Shown in pieces: positions 1-7,497 of a stretch of 64,000 nucleotides of DNA. Within the stretch, counting starts at the first letter, position 1; each line of letters starts with the position of its first letter. Below the pieces are notes generated by a model. The model was not told the DNA's origin and made no database searches. It saw nothing but the letters and a program-made list of their open reading frames with translations. This DNA is from Pseudodesulfovibrio nedwellii (lineage in GTDB: Bacteria; Desulfobacterota; Desulfovibrionia; Desulfovibrionales; Desulfovibrionaceae), in NCBI RefSeq assembly GCF_027923765.1, contig NZ_AP026709.1, forward strand, positions 1,607,501 through 1,671,500. The letters are read 5' to 3'. The position numbers and the translations under genes are program-made.

Positions 1-710
1 AATTCACAAGCAGTAGGCGTAAACTTCTGAACCTTAACGCCCATTTCAGCCATATCGACTTCGGCGCCGTGCTGCTGCTTCTTGACGGAATTCTGGAAAG
101 CTGTTGCAGCTTCCTTGGCAGCCTTTTTACCAGCCTGGCCTCTGGGAGTGGTCTCATAGGTGAGATAGCAACCCAGGAACAGGACGAACAGGCCAAAGTA
201 ACCAAGGTAGGACTTCAGGCTGATCTTACCGGCGGTGAGCCAAGGCACCAACCAGGAACCAGCGACAGAACCGATGGCAAGAGCGATACCCAGGGGCAGC
301 ACCAGACGACCGGCTTTGTAGTAGTTGAAAGAAGACAAAGCTGCGGAGCAACCGACCAACCACTGGTTAGACACACGGATGGAGTCGGTGACGACCTTGT
401 TCATGTGTGTGCCCTTGCCGAAGCTACTTGCGTAGTCGCCAAGACCATAAATAGTGATGTGACCAACACCGGCCATGATACCACCGAATGCGCCGACGGT
501 AGAGAAAATCCAACCAACCCAGATGGCCCACACAAGACCAATGATGATGTTGAGCTGCGGACCACCGGGGATGCCCAGATAGCCAGGCTCACCCTGGGGT
601 TTGGCTTCCGCAATTGCGTCAGCCAGACGATCGGCCCATGCAGGTTCTGCCACGAGACACATGACAGCAACCAGAGCCAGCAACAGAACTGCTTTTTTGG
701 AACGTAACAC
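1..710 (-). CDS. TauE/SafE-family sulfite/sulfonate-type permease, partial
   Basis: This leftward reading frame is open from position 710 to the window edge, so the C-terminus is missing. The start is a GTG at 708-710, preceded by a GGAGG ribosome site five bases away. The first 26 residues look like a signal peptide or first membrane segment (RSKKAVLLLALVAVMCLVAEP), ending near AWA. Hydrophobic segments follow, including one with GAFGGIMAGVGH, typical of the TauE/SafE family of sulfur-anion permeases, and a polar lysine-rich stretch near the cut end. It lies 82 bases downstream of the ferredoxin gene on the same strand, so the two probably form one transcript. Export or uptake of a sulfur oxyanion is a family inference; the substrate cannot be read from sequence. 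Confidence 0.8.
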   Translation of the reverse strand, partial: MLRSKKAVLLLALVAVMCLVAEPAWADRLADAIAEAKPQGEPGYLGIPGGPQLNIIIGLVWAIWVGWIFSTVGAFGGIMAGVGHITIYGLGDYASSFGKGTHMNKVVTDSIRVSNQWLVGCSAALSSFNYYKAGRLVLPLGIALAIGSVAGSWLVPWLTAGKISLKSYLGYFGLFVLFLGCYLTYETTPRGQAGKKAAKEAATAFQNSVKKQQHGAEVDMAEMGVKVQKFTPTACE

Positions 711-792
711 TGTTACCTCCTCCTCTTGAATAAAGTTAAAAAGACCCCAAAATATCGCTCTCCGGCAACCCCGCCGGAAAGAATACACCAAT

Positions 793-1242
793 CTATTTCC
801 GGATGAAGGTCAGAGCCTGAGCTGTACATCCGGTTACGCAGGCAGGTGTGCCACCGGCATCCACCCGATCCACGCAATAGTCACACTTCATGATCTTGCC
901 GCTTTCCTCGTTGAACACGGGGACGGACCAAGGACATGCTTCGACACATGCTTTGCAGCCATCACATTTGTTCAGATCAACCAAAACAAGGCCATCCTCA
1001 TCGCGTTTGTACATGGCCCCGGTGGGACATGCGGCAACACATTCAGGATTCTTGCAATGCATACAGTTCTGATACTTGATTTTGGCGGTAGGTTTCCCAT
1101 CCTTGTCAGCAATGGGACCTTCCACGGTAAGACGATTAAGGGAAATACCTACGGGCACCTTGTTCTTCACTTTGCAGTGAACCAAGCATGCGTCGCAGGC
1201 AATACACCGTTTTTTGTCAAACTTAATTCTATAACTGGCCAT
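793..1242 (-). CDS. Four-cluster ferredoxin-type electron-transfer subunit
   Basis: A 149-residue iron-sulfur protein with sixteen cysteines in four [4Fe-4S] motifs: CIACDACLVHC near residue 13, CMHCKNPECVAAC near 60, CDGCKACVEAC near 93, and a last group of CDYC with a distant CVTGC. This spacing is that of the beta subunit of DMSO-reductase-family enzymes (PhsB, PsrB, DmsB type), which carry electrons between a molybdopterin subunit and a membrane anchor or soluble partner. There is no signal peptide. It is transcribed away from the molybdopterin gene at 1515, with which it most likely forms a complex, and towards the TauE/SafE permease. No membrane-anchor subunit is visible in the window. 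The assignment as an iron-sulfur subunit is firm; the partner is inferred. Confidence 0.88.
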   Translation of the reverse strand: MASYRIKFDKKRCIACDACLVHCKVKNKVPVGISLNRLTVEGPIADKDGKPTAKIKYQNCMHCKNPECVAACPTGAMYKRDEDGLVLVDLNKCDGCKACVEACPWSVPVFNEESGKIMKCDYCVDRVDAGGTPACVTGCTAQALTFIRK

Positions 1243-1334
1243 TTTACACCTCGAAAAACTTCAGTTGGACGCGCAGTTCCTTTAAGAACCTATGGTTTGG
1301 AGAAAAAAGCGCTTATGGTCAACGCCCTTCCCGC

Positions 1335-1352
1335 TTGTGACACATTTCTCAA
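1335..1352. promoter_or_regulatory. Degenerate CRP/FNR-type operator half of a pair
   Basis: The sequence reads TTGTGA, six bases, then TCTCAA, one mismatch from a perfect TTGTGA-N6-TCACAA palindrome. It lies between the divergent ferredoxin and oxidoreductase genes, centred 65 bases from a better copy at 1400-1417. CRP/FNR-superfamily regulators such as HcpR of Desulfovibrio are reported to use sites of this type. Confidence 0.4.
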
Positions 1353-1399
1353 TCAAGGCACATTATAATGCATTTCAAACCAAAAAAGGAAGAAAAATA

Positions 1400-1417
1400 T
1401 TGTGATACATTTCACAC
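1400..1417. promoter_or_regulatory. CRP/FNR-type operator (TGTGA-N6-TCACA)
   Basis: A perfect five-base palindrome, TGTGA at 1401-1405 and TCACA at 1412-1416, with the six-base spacer TACATT. It sits about 100 bases before the molybdopterin oxidoreductase start and 160 bases before the ferredoxin start. It is a plausible shared control point for both divergent units. The regulator is not encoded in this window. Confidence 0.5.
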
Positions 1418-1514
1418 GATGGTAATCTGTTGCATAGTCGTTCCCTGCAAAGCTAGGTTCCATTCTACATAAAAAAGCGCAAAGTTCCATCCGGTCTGTA
1501 TCAGGAGGAGTATT

Positions 1515-3602
1515 ATGAGTAAGGAATATGTGAAAAGTATCTGTGGCATGTGCTCTGTGCGATGCCCTATTGAAGTCGAAGTGGTCGACGGTAAAGCTGA
1601 GTATATTCAGGGTAATCCAGATGCACCGGGCATCATGGGATCCCTGTGTCCTCGTGGAGCTGCCGGAACGGCCCTGACGTATGACGAAGAACGTCCCCAA
1701 TATCCCATGGTTCGCACGGGCAAACGGGGTGAAGGCAAATGGAAACAAGTGTCTTGGGACGAAGCCCTAGACTATGTTGCCGACGAATTGAAACGCATTC
1801 AGGAAACATACGGCAAGGACTCCGTCCTGTTTTCCGATCGCGGTGGACCGTTCCGAGATTTCTATCGCGCATTTCTGCGTGGTATCGGCACAGCCAACTA
1901 CAATAACCATGACTCCGCATGCGCTCGCAATGTCCAGAACGCTGCCTTGTCCGTCTTCGGTTTCGGTCGCAAAGGCGTTTCCTACGACCTGAAAAACGCC
2001 AAGCACGTCATCTTGCAGCAGCGTAACATTTTCGAAGCCGTGAACGTGGCTGAAGTCAACAATCTGCTCAACTCTATGGCTGACGGTTGTAAACTCTCCG
2101 TCATCGACATCCGAGCCAACGTCCCGGCCACCAAGTCCGACAACTTCTTCATGATCCGCCCCGGCACTGACTACGGCTTCAACCTCGCCGTCATCAATGT
2201 CATTATTAATGAGGAATTGTACGACAAGGACTTCGTCGCCAATTGGGTTGAAGACTTTGACCTGCTCAAAGATTTCGTCCAGCAGTACACCCCGGAATGG
2301 GCTGAAGAAGAAACCGGCATCAAGGCCGACGCCATCCGCGATTTCTGTCGCCAGTTGGCCGAAGCTGCACCGTCCATCCTTTGGCATCCAGGCTGGATGA
2401 CTGCCCGTTACAACGACTCCTTCTATATGTCCCGCACAATATACATCATCAACTCCCTCATGGGTGCTATCGGTGCCAAGGGCGGCCTGCCGTTCATGAA
2501 CAAGCCGGGTGATGTTGGAGCCAAGGGGCTGAATAGCTTCATGAATCTCTACCCAAAACCCGAAGGCAAACGCGCCGACGGTGTTGGCTGGATGGAAGGC
2601 CGCAAGCACTTTGATGCTGGCCCCGGCCTGGTTCATCTCGCATATGAAGCCGCTGTTGAGGAAGAGCCATATCCTGTTAAGGCATATATCTGTCACAGGC
2701 ATGATCCGCTCATGGCTTACCCCGATGCCCCGCATGTCAAAACCTTGTGGGACAACATTGAACTGCTGGTAGTCCCGACCTTTTCCTGGTCCGACACTGC
2801 ATGGAATGCCGACGTGGTGCTGCCCATCTCGCCCTATCTGGAACGCGATGACACCATCATGACCAAGAATGGTCCCAAGCCCGCTTTCCAGATTCGGAAG
2901 CGCGCTGTCCAGCCGGTCTACGACACCAAAGCCATCTGGGAAATCTACTCAGGTCTGGCAAAACGTTTTGGTCTGGAAGAACTGGTCTACGAAAACATCG
3001 AAGACATCTGGAACTTCCAGTTGGACGGCACCGGCGTATCCCTGTCCGATTTCGACGCAACCGGTATCGTTTCCCTGGCCTCTGATCCCCTGTTCAAACC
3101 TGTCAAGGAAGGGTCTTTCAAGACACCATCCGGCAAAGTCCAGATGATCGACGCCAAACTGGAAGCTGACGGTCTGCTGTCCCTGAAACCTTATGAATCC
3201 CCCGAGCGTCCGCCTGAAGGCAAGTTCCGCATCACCTTTGGTCGTTGCGCACTGCACACTCAGGGACACACCGTGAATAACGCACTGCTCTTTGAGCGCA
3301 TGCCTGAGAACATTCTCTGGATCAATACCAAACGTGCAGAAGAACTGGGTATCGAAAACGATGACTATGTTACTGTTTCCAGCGTTGATTATTCATCCAA
3401 GATCAGAGCATTTGTCACAGACTTCGTTCACCCCGAGTGTATATTCATGATCCACGGCTTCGACCATAAACTGCCGTGTGAATCCCGTGCCAAGGGCATG
3501 GGAGCCGCTGATAACCTGCTCCTCTCCAAGGGCATCAAGAAGTGGGACAAAGGTGGCGGAGCCGTCGCCATGCAGGAACACTTCGTGTCCGTTTCAAAAT
3601 AG
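1515..3602 (+). CDS. Molybdopterin oxidoreductase, thiosulfate/polysulfide-reductase-like catalytic subunit
   Basis: A 695-residue protein of the DMSO-reductase superfamily. Cysteines 10, 13, 17 and 45 (CGMCSVRC and CPRG) form the N-terminal [4Fe-4S] site. The region around residue 130-140 (NNHDSACARN) places a cysteine, C136, where PhsA/PsrA-type enzymes have their Mo ligand. The C-terminal dinucleotide-binding domain is present near residues 575-660 (GRCALHTQGHT, IENDDYV). No Tat signal precedes the first cysteine, which is unusual for thiosulfate or polysulfide reductases and suggests a cytoplasmic enzyme. The start follows an AGGAGGAG ribosome site. It is divergent from its likely ferredoxin partner and faces two CRP/FNR-type sites. 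Formate dehydrogenase or nitrate reductase is less likely given the ligand motif, but the substrate is unproven. Confidence 0.85.
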   Translation: MSKEYVKSICGMCSVRCPIEVEVVDGKAEYIQGNPDAPGIMGSLCPRGAAGTALTYDEERPQYPMVRTGKRGEGKWKQVSWDEALDYVADELKRIQETYGKDSVLFSDRGGPFRDFYRAFLRGIGTANYNNHDSACARNVQNAALSVFGFGRKGVSYDLKNAKHVILQQRNIFEAVNVAEVNNLLNSMADGCKLSVIDIRANVPATKSDNFFMIRPGTDYGFNLAVINVIINEELYDKDFVANWVEDFDLLKDFVQQYTPEWAEEETGIKADAIRDFCRQLAEAAPSILWHPGWMTARYNDSFYMSRTIYIINSLMGAIGAKGGLPFMNKPGDVGAKGLNSFMNLYPKPEGKRADGVGWMEGRKHFDAGPGLVHLAYEAAVEEEPYPVKAYICHRHDPLMAYPDAPHVKTLWDNIELLVVPTFSWSDTAWNADVVLPISPYLERDDTIMTKNGPKPAFQIRKRAVQPVYDTKAIWEIYSGLAKRFGLEELVYENIEDIWNFQLDGTGVSLSDFDATGIVSLASDPLFKPVKEGSFKTPSGKVQMIDAKLEADGLLSLKPYESPERPPEGKFRITFGRCALHTQGHTVNNALLFERMPENILWINTKRAEELGIENDDYVTVSSVDYSSKIRAFVTDFVHPECIFMIHGFDHKLPCESRAKGMGAADNLLLSKGIKKWDKGGGAVAMQEHFVSVSK

Positions 3603-3632
3603 TCAAGTACCACCTCTCACCCCCAAATACGG

Positions 3633-3668
3633 AAAGGCCGGCATCACTCCTGATGCCGGCCTTTCTCA
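3633..3668 (+). terminator. Rho-independent terminator after the molybdopterin oxidoreductase
   Basis: A perfect 14-base-pair stem (AAAGGCCGGCATCA and its complement) with a four-base loop CTCC. It lies 30 bases past the oxidoreductase stop, in the short gap before the converging gene. The descending arm ends in CTTTCTC. Confidence 0.85.
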
Positions 3669-3699
3669 TTAAATACATTCAATAAACAGCAAAAAAATA

Positions 3700-4569
3700 T
3701 CACTCTCTCGACTGAGGAACTCCTGCCAAGCTCAACGCTTCTGCCATAAAAGGAAGAAGCTCGCCAACACGCGTGGCCGGATTGGGATTCGTCATCAGTC
3801 CAGCCATCCGATTTGCCCTGACACTGTACAAAGCAGCTTCGACAATCGGCACACCTGATTCAATCAGAGCCGAAACCATCCCGGTTACAGTATCACCTGT
3901 ACCGCCCATGGCTTCCATTGCATCTGCAACCGGCTCCGACACCGAGTGAATGACCCCTTCATTGTTAGCAACATAATCGACACTCCCCTTGACCAACAGC
4001 GTGCTGGCCGCATTTTCATACGCATAGGCACGGGCGATCAAATCCGGGGCATGATTTTCGTCATGCAGAATAAAACCGCGAGTATAAAAAGGATGGGGTG
4101 CAGTTTCGTCGGCCAGAAAAGCCAATTCACCAGCGTCTGGCGTAAACAAATCATAGGCCGGAGCCTGCCCGCTCATCTTAGCCGCATACATAAATCCAGC
4201 ATCCGCAATGAGTCGAGGTGAAATAGCCATTTCCTGAATAGCAAGAAGCACTTTGTTATGCCAATCCACATCTGGCTGAAGATAATGGAAAACCATGGTC
4301 GAATATTCACGACTTGGCAAAACAGTCGCCAAATGAGCATACAACTCACGACTACCGTCTCCCCTGCCTTGATCTCCCACCAAAAAAGCATGGGGCATGG
4401 GTTCGTTTAAAAACAAAGCCGTCTCGACCGCTGCGGCCAACAAAGCCGGGGTGCCCCGATCTGGAGAAATGATCCTGCCGTTCACCAACAGTTCATTGCC
4501 TTTAATCGCCACAGGCGCATCCAGAACAGGGACGTCCAAATCTGGAACGGTTCCAACTATTGCAAGCAT
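3700..4569 (-). CDS. Ribokinase/NAD(P)HX-dehydratase-like protein of the selenium-sulfur cluster
   Basis: A protein of about 289 residues. The C-terminal motif GGTGDTVTGM matches the G-x-G-D anion-hole motif of ribokinase-fold enzymes such as NAD(P)H-hydrate dehydratase (the YjeF C-terminal domain). The rest of the protein is divergent, so no reaction is assigned. The chosen ATG at 4567-4569 has GAGG five bases upstream; an in-frame GTG seven codons earlier would also work. It overlaps the end of the DUF3343 gene by 13 bases, so the two are translationally coupled. It is the last gene of a leftward unit with YedE, TusA and DUF3343. A role in selenium or sulfur donor handling is inferred only from that context. 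Confidence 0.65.
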   Translation of the reverse strand: MLAIVGTVPDLDVPVLDAPVAIKGNELLVNGRIISPDRGTPALLAAAVETALFLNEPMPHAFLVGDQGRGDGSRELYAHLATVLPSREYSTMVFHYLQPDVDWHNKVLLAIQEMAISPRLIADAGFMYAAKMSGQAPAYDLFTPDAGELAFLADETAPHPFYTRGFILHDENHAPDLIARAYAYENAASTLLVKGSVDYVANNEGVIHSVSEPVADAMEAMGGTGDTVTGMVSALIESGVPIVEAALYSVRANRMAGLMTNPNPATRVGELLPFMAEALSLAGVPQSRE

Positions 4570-5108
4570 ATACGCCTCATTTCCTGACACGCAAGATCAA
4601 GTGCATACCCACATAAGGTGTGACCAATCTCTCGAGGTGTGGGCGCATCATCCAACGTCTTGCCTATCATTTGCACTGCCAGGTAGGGCACATCAGGACA
4701 TCCACCCCCGGAAATATTAACGATAACCAAAGTTCTTTTATCCACTGTCAATTTCATATTGGCAGCGCGAACCATCAGATAATCACCGAAATCCTTAACC
4801 TGATACAGATCAACCGGATCAAGCAACGGCCCGACCACGGGCACCACGTCCTGTGGCGAAGATCCGTTTTCCTCTAGACTGCGCCGGATATTCAATTCTT
4901 CAATGAGTGGGAACTCAATCACCAGATCACACCCGGTCTGAATCTCCGCAGGCGGTCCCATGACCTTAATATCCCACCCTTCAGCCCGAAGCGCCCGTTC
5001 AGCACGAATGACCTCGCTGGTATTCTCAAAGACGAGCAGCCCACGATCAGCGCGCTGCTCGCCCTTATTGCTAAACAATTTTCGTCGGATCGTTTCAAGA
5101 AAACTCAA
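4557..5108 (-). CDS. DUF3343-containing putative Se/S carrier-like protein
   Basis: A protein of about 183 residues. The segment at residues 22-85 (GLLVFENTSEVIRAERALRA, then VMGPPAEIQTGCDLVIEF) matches the DUF3343 family, which often sits next to TusA/YedF and YedE proteins and is thought to be a selenium or sulfur carrier. The C-terminal half (KLTVDKRTLVIVNISGGGCPDVP) is an extra domain with conserved cysteines that I do not recognise. The start is a TTG with AAGGGG five bases upstream, embedded in the last codons of tusA. The gene is therefore tightly coupled to its neighbours on both sides. The family call is good; the biochemical role is inferred. Confidence 0.75.
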   Translation of the reverse strand: MSFLETIRRKLFSNKGEQRADRGLLVFENTSEVIRAERALRAEGWDIKVMGPPAEIQTGCDLVIEFPLIEELNIRRSLEENGSSPQDVVPVVGPLLDPVDLYQVKDFGDYLMVRAANMKLTVDKRTLVIVNISGGGCPDVPYLAVQMIGKTLDDAPTPREIGHTLCGYALDLACQEMRRICLQ

Positions 5109-5111
5109 AGG

Positions 5112-5330
5112 TTACCCCTTGGACAATTCAATGCGATATTCCTCGTCTGACTCGGAAACCACGGTAACACTCCATCCTTTGGACCCGGCAGCGCGGGACA
5201 CATTTTCCATGGATGTTTCTGTATCCACCAGAATATCAACTTTGCCGGACCCTATTGCTTCTACTTTTTTCAGCATAACCAATACCGGCTGGGGGCAAGA
5301 CAAGCCGCGTGCATCTACTACTTCACTCAT
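5112..5330 (-). CDS. TusA/YedF-family sulfurtransferase
   Basis: A 72-residue protein with the family motif ARGLSCPQPVL, whose CP dipeptide (C12) carries sulfane sulfur or selenium. The length is the usual TusA length. The ATG at 5328-5330 follows AAGGAG. The frame stays open further upstream, but those codons overlap yedE and lack a ribosome site, so the short start is used. It lies between yedE and the DUF3343 gene with gaps of 10 and 3 bases. TusA/YedF proteins beside YedE permeases are typical of selenium metabolism or sulfur trafficking loci. It probably passes persulfide or selenide-derived selenium imported by YedE. Confidence 0.9.
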   Translation of the reverse strand: MSEVVDARGLSCPQPVLVMLKKVEAIGSGKVDILVDTETSMENVSRAAGSKGWSVTVVSESDEEYRIELSKG

Positions 5331-5340
5331 GACGAACTCC

Positions 5341-6423
5341 TTACGCCTTTTTGCGCATGGTAAAACCAATGAACAAACATACCGCCAGACCGATAAACAC
5401 GGCAGCAATGCCATGCGGCCCCACGCCCTTGGGAGAACTTGCCAACCCGAAATTATGAGCAAACGCAGCTCCTACGATCATGCCAAACACGAACACGGAA
5501 GCATCACCGTCGCCCTCACCCGCCATGAACAACTGTCGCCCAGGACAACCACCTGCCAAAGCAAAACACAGACCGGCCAAGACCATGCCCATGAAGTTCC
5601 ACAAAGACTGGGTATGTGCCACAGGCTGTCCCTCAAAGCCCATATTGAACTGACCAAGGACAAGATTCATGACAAAAGCGGCAACCAACAGGGCAACAAA
5701 CCCGGACAACAGGTGAACCTGCTTGAACAAGAGCAAATCACGAACTGCGCCCATGGTGCAAAACCGGCTCCTCTGAGCCAGCACACCAACCAAAAGACCA
5801 ATGCCGAGTGAGACCAGTAACGGCGCATGCATGGCACCAGGGCCTTTCAAACTATAAAACAGCACACCTGATTTGGCTTCGCCTGTCATTTGCGGATACA
5901 GGAAAAGCAACACAAGAAGCCCTGCCATAAGCAGAGGCATAAGCAGTCCCACTGAAGTATATGTCTTGTGGCTGCGTCCAAGCGAATATCCTTGCTTAAA
6001 GAAGAAGGTACCAATGCCGATGCCGACGACCAAACCAAGCAGACCGATAACCGCATTCAGATCACCACCGGCCAAACGAAGTACGGCTCGCCAAGGACAT
6101 CCCAAAAAGACCAATGCGCCGATCATAGCGAATGCACCCAAAACAAAACGGACTACAGGTGCCGATCCGGCACGAGGTCGGAAATCTTTAGCCGCAAAAG
6201 CCGCAATCATGGCACCGAGTACAAAACCGATAATCTCTGGCCGGATATATTGGACCACACCGGCCCGATGCATACCGATAGCGCCAGCAATATCACGCTC
6301 GAAACAAGCCACACAAATTCCCATGTTACCGGGATTGCCCCAGTATTGCAGCAAGGAAGCAAACAGGCCGATGACCAGCCCGACGCAGATGATGCCCATC
6401 CGCGATGAAAAGAAATTCTTCAC
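5341..6423 (-). CDS. yedE: YeeE/YedE-family permease, selenium/sulfur-compound transporter
   Basis: A membrane protein of about 360 residues with roughly ten hydrophobic segments. It carries the two cysteine motifs of YeeE/YedE permeases: FLGCPWRAVLRLAGGD near residue 105 and ALAGGCPGRQLFMAGEGD near 300, with an internal RSRFCTMGAVRD. YedE proteins encoded beside TusA/YedF and DUF3343 are classed as putative selenium transporters; TsuA relatives carry thiosulfate. The GTG at 6421-6423 is chosen because GGAGG lies five bases upstream; a TTG four codons earlier has no ribosome site. It is the first gene of the leftward four-gene unit. An inverted repeat at 6535-6559 lies in its promoter region, shared with arsC. 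Confidence 0.82.
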   Translation of the reverse strand: MKNFFSSRMGIICVGLVIGLFASLLQYWGNPGNMGICVACFERDIAGAIGMHRAGVVQYIRPEIIGFVLGAMIAAFAAKDFRPRAGSAPVVRFVLGAFAMIGALVFLGCPWRAVLRLAGGDLNAVIGLLGLVVGIGIGTFFFKQGYSLGRSHKTYTSVGLLMPLLMAGLLVLLFLYPQMTGEAKSGVLFYSLKGPGAMHAPLLVSLGIGLLVGVLAQRSRFCTMGAVRDLLLFKQVHLLSGFVALLVAAFVMNLVLGQFNMGFEGQPVAHTQSLWNFMGMVLAGLCFALAGGCPGRQLFMAGEGDGDASVFVFGMIVGAAFAHNFGLASSPKGVGPHGIAAVFIGLAVCLFIGFTMRKKA

Positions 6424-6534
6424 ATCATCCTCCAAATCTCAATGTTAACCGCCGCGCCCCCACGACAGACCAAATGAATAAACCCGCTGAAAAGTATCGG
6501 AATTCCTTATTGAGAACCAATTGATAATACCAAA

Positions 6535-6559
6535 TACATCTATTTAAGCCATAGATGTA
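6535..6559. promoter_or_regulatory. Inverted repeat between yedE and arsC, candidate operator
   Basis: Perfect eight-base arms TACATCTA and TAGATGTA are separated by nine bases. The element lies 112 bases upstream of yedE and 128 bases upstream of arsC. Dyads of this size in a divergent promoter suit a dimeric repressor, but no cognate regulator is seen nearby. Confidence 0.35.
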
Positions 6560-6686
6560 ATCTATACTAGCTCCCACTATGACGCACAAAAGTCACACAA
6601 CTCTCATTGACGCATCCAAACAGAGAGTTTTAATAATTTGGAATTGGAAATTAAAGTCAACGGCCCGAAATAGACAGGAACACTCC

Positions 6687-7115
6687 ATGAATATTCTCTT
6701 CCTTTGCACTGGCAACTCCTGCCGTAGCCAAATGGCTGAGGGATGGACCCATCACCTCAAAGGCGATCAGGTGAACGCTTACTCAGCCGGAGTCGAAACC
6801 CATGGTATGAATCCATATGCGATCAAGGTCATGAATGAAGTCGGTATCGACATCTCCGGCAACACTTCCAAGCTCATCTCTGACTTGCCGGGAAATATCA
6901 AATTTGATTACGTCATCACCGTTTGCGGACATGCTCACGAAAACTGTCCATACTTCCCGTCCAAATCCAAAGTCATTCATGTCGGATTCGACGATCCGCC
7001 GACGTTGGCAAAAGGACTGACCAACGAGGGGAAAATTCTGAACATTTATCGCCGCGTGCGTGACGACATCAAAATTTTTGTAAAATCTCTGCCACAGGCA
7101 TTGCTCTCTGAATAA
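6687..7115 (+). CDS. arsC: Arsenate reductase, thioredoxin-coupled low-molecular-weight phosphatase family
   Basis: A 142-residue protein of the low-molecular-weight tyrosine phosphatase fold. The P-loop CTGNSCRS sits at residues 7-14. A CGHAHENC segment near residue 82 supplies the resolving cysteine pair of thioredoxin-coupled arsenate reductases, and a DDPP motif follows. The reaction is reduction of arsenate to arsenite. The ATG at 6687 is preceded by AGGA; codons upstream stay open but carry no family similarity. No arsB, acr3 or arsR is adjacent, so efflux must be encoded elsewhere. It is divergent from the selenium cluster. Confidence 0.85.
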   Translation: MNILFLCTGNSCRSQMAEGWTHHLKGDQVNAYSAGVETHGMNPYAIKVMNEVGIDISGNTSKLISDLPGNIKFDYVITVCGHAHENCPYFPSKSKVIHVGFDDPPTLAKGLTNEGKILNIYRRVRDDIKIFVKSLPQALLSE

Positions 7116-7190
7116 GAAATATTACTGTATGGACATGGACAGCAAGGTGCTATCCACGCCAACAAAAAAACTTCAACTCGGAGTAATAAA

Positions 7191-7301
7191 ATGACTATAC
7201 GTCGCTTTTCTTTCCGGGCATTCTTCTCCCCGCTCAGCGCGTGGACAGGTTGCATCGGTTACAACGAAAACACTGGCATCCGTTTTTCGTTCTTCTCGTA
7301 A
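7191..7301 (+). CDS. Phe-rich 36-residue leader peptide
   Basis: A short frame with ATG at 7191, GGAG seven bases upstream, and a TAA at 7299. Seven of the 36 residues are phenylalanine, clustered at both ends (RRFSFRAFF and RFSFFS). It is followed 24 bases later by three mutually exclusive stems and a T-run, the layout of an amino-acid attenuator. The gene downstream is a DASS transporter, not a Phe biosynthesis gene, so the role is open. It could also be a chance frame; only the combination with the folded region supports it. Confidence 0.45.
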   Translation: MTIRRFSFRAFFSPLSAWTGCIGYNENTGIRFSFFS

Positions 7302-7325
7302 CCCAACCCTAGAACTTACCCACAT

Positions 7326-7386
7326 CCGACATTGAGGTCGGCCTTGAAATCGACCTGGAGCCTTTGACTACCAGGCCTTTTTTATT
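7326..7386 (+). promoter_or_regulatory. Attenuator-like alternative hairpins and T-run
   Basis: Segment 1 (CCGAC, 7326-7330) pairs with segment 2 (GTCGG, 7337-7341). Segment 2 alternatively pairs as AGGTCG (7335-7340) with CGACCT (7351-7356). Part of that arm, CCTGG (7354-7358), alternatively pairs with CCAGG (7371-7375), which precedes a T-rich run from 7378. The 1:2 plus 3:4 state looks like a terminator and the 2:3 state like an antiterminator. The rest of the 7116-7497 gap shows nothing else I can support. Confidence 0.45.
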
Positions 7387-7497
7387 TTCTTCTCTCAATT
7401 CTCCCATAAATTGACCAAAGATTCTCATTGTGTGTATACCTCATGCGAACACTCAATAGGCTTGCTTTTTTTTTACGACTCCACCAAAGGGATTTCC

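Noticed and set aside
69-707. 212-codon plus-strand frame opposite the TauE/SafE permease gene
   Set aside because: The minus strand encodes a signal peptide and permease motifs with a good ribosome site; the plus frame has no family pattern.
1353-1748. 131-codon minus-strand frame across the oxidoreductase promoter and start
   Set aside because: It covers the CRP/FNR-type sites and the 5' end of a well-supported gene and has no ribosome site or domain.
1767-2735. 322-codon minus-strand frame in the molybdopterin oxidoreductase
   Set aside because: It lies wholly within a gene with diagnostic cofactor-binding motifs on the plus strand.
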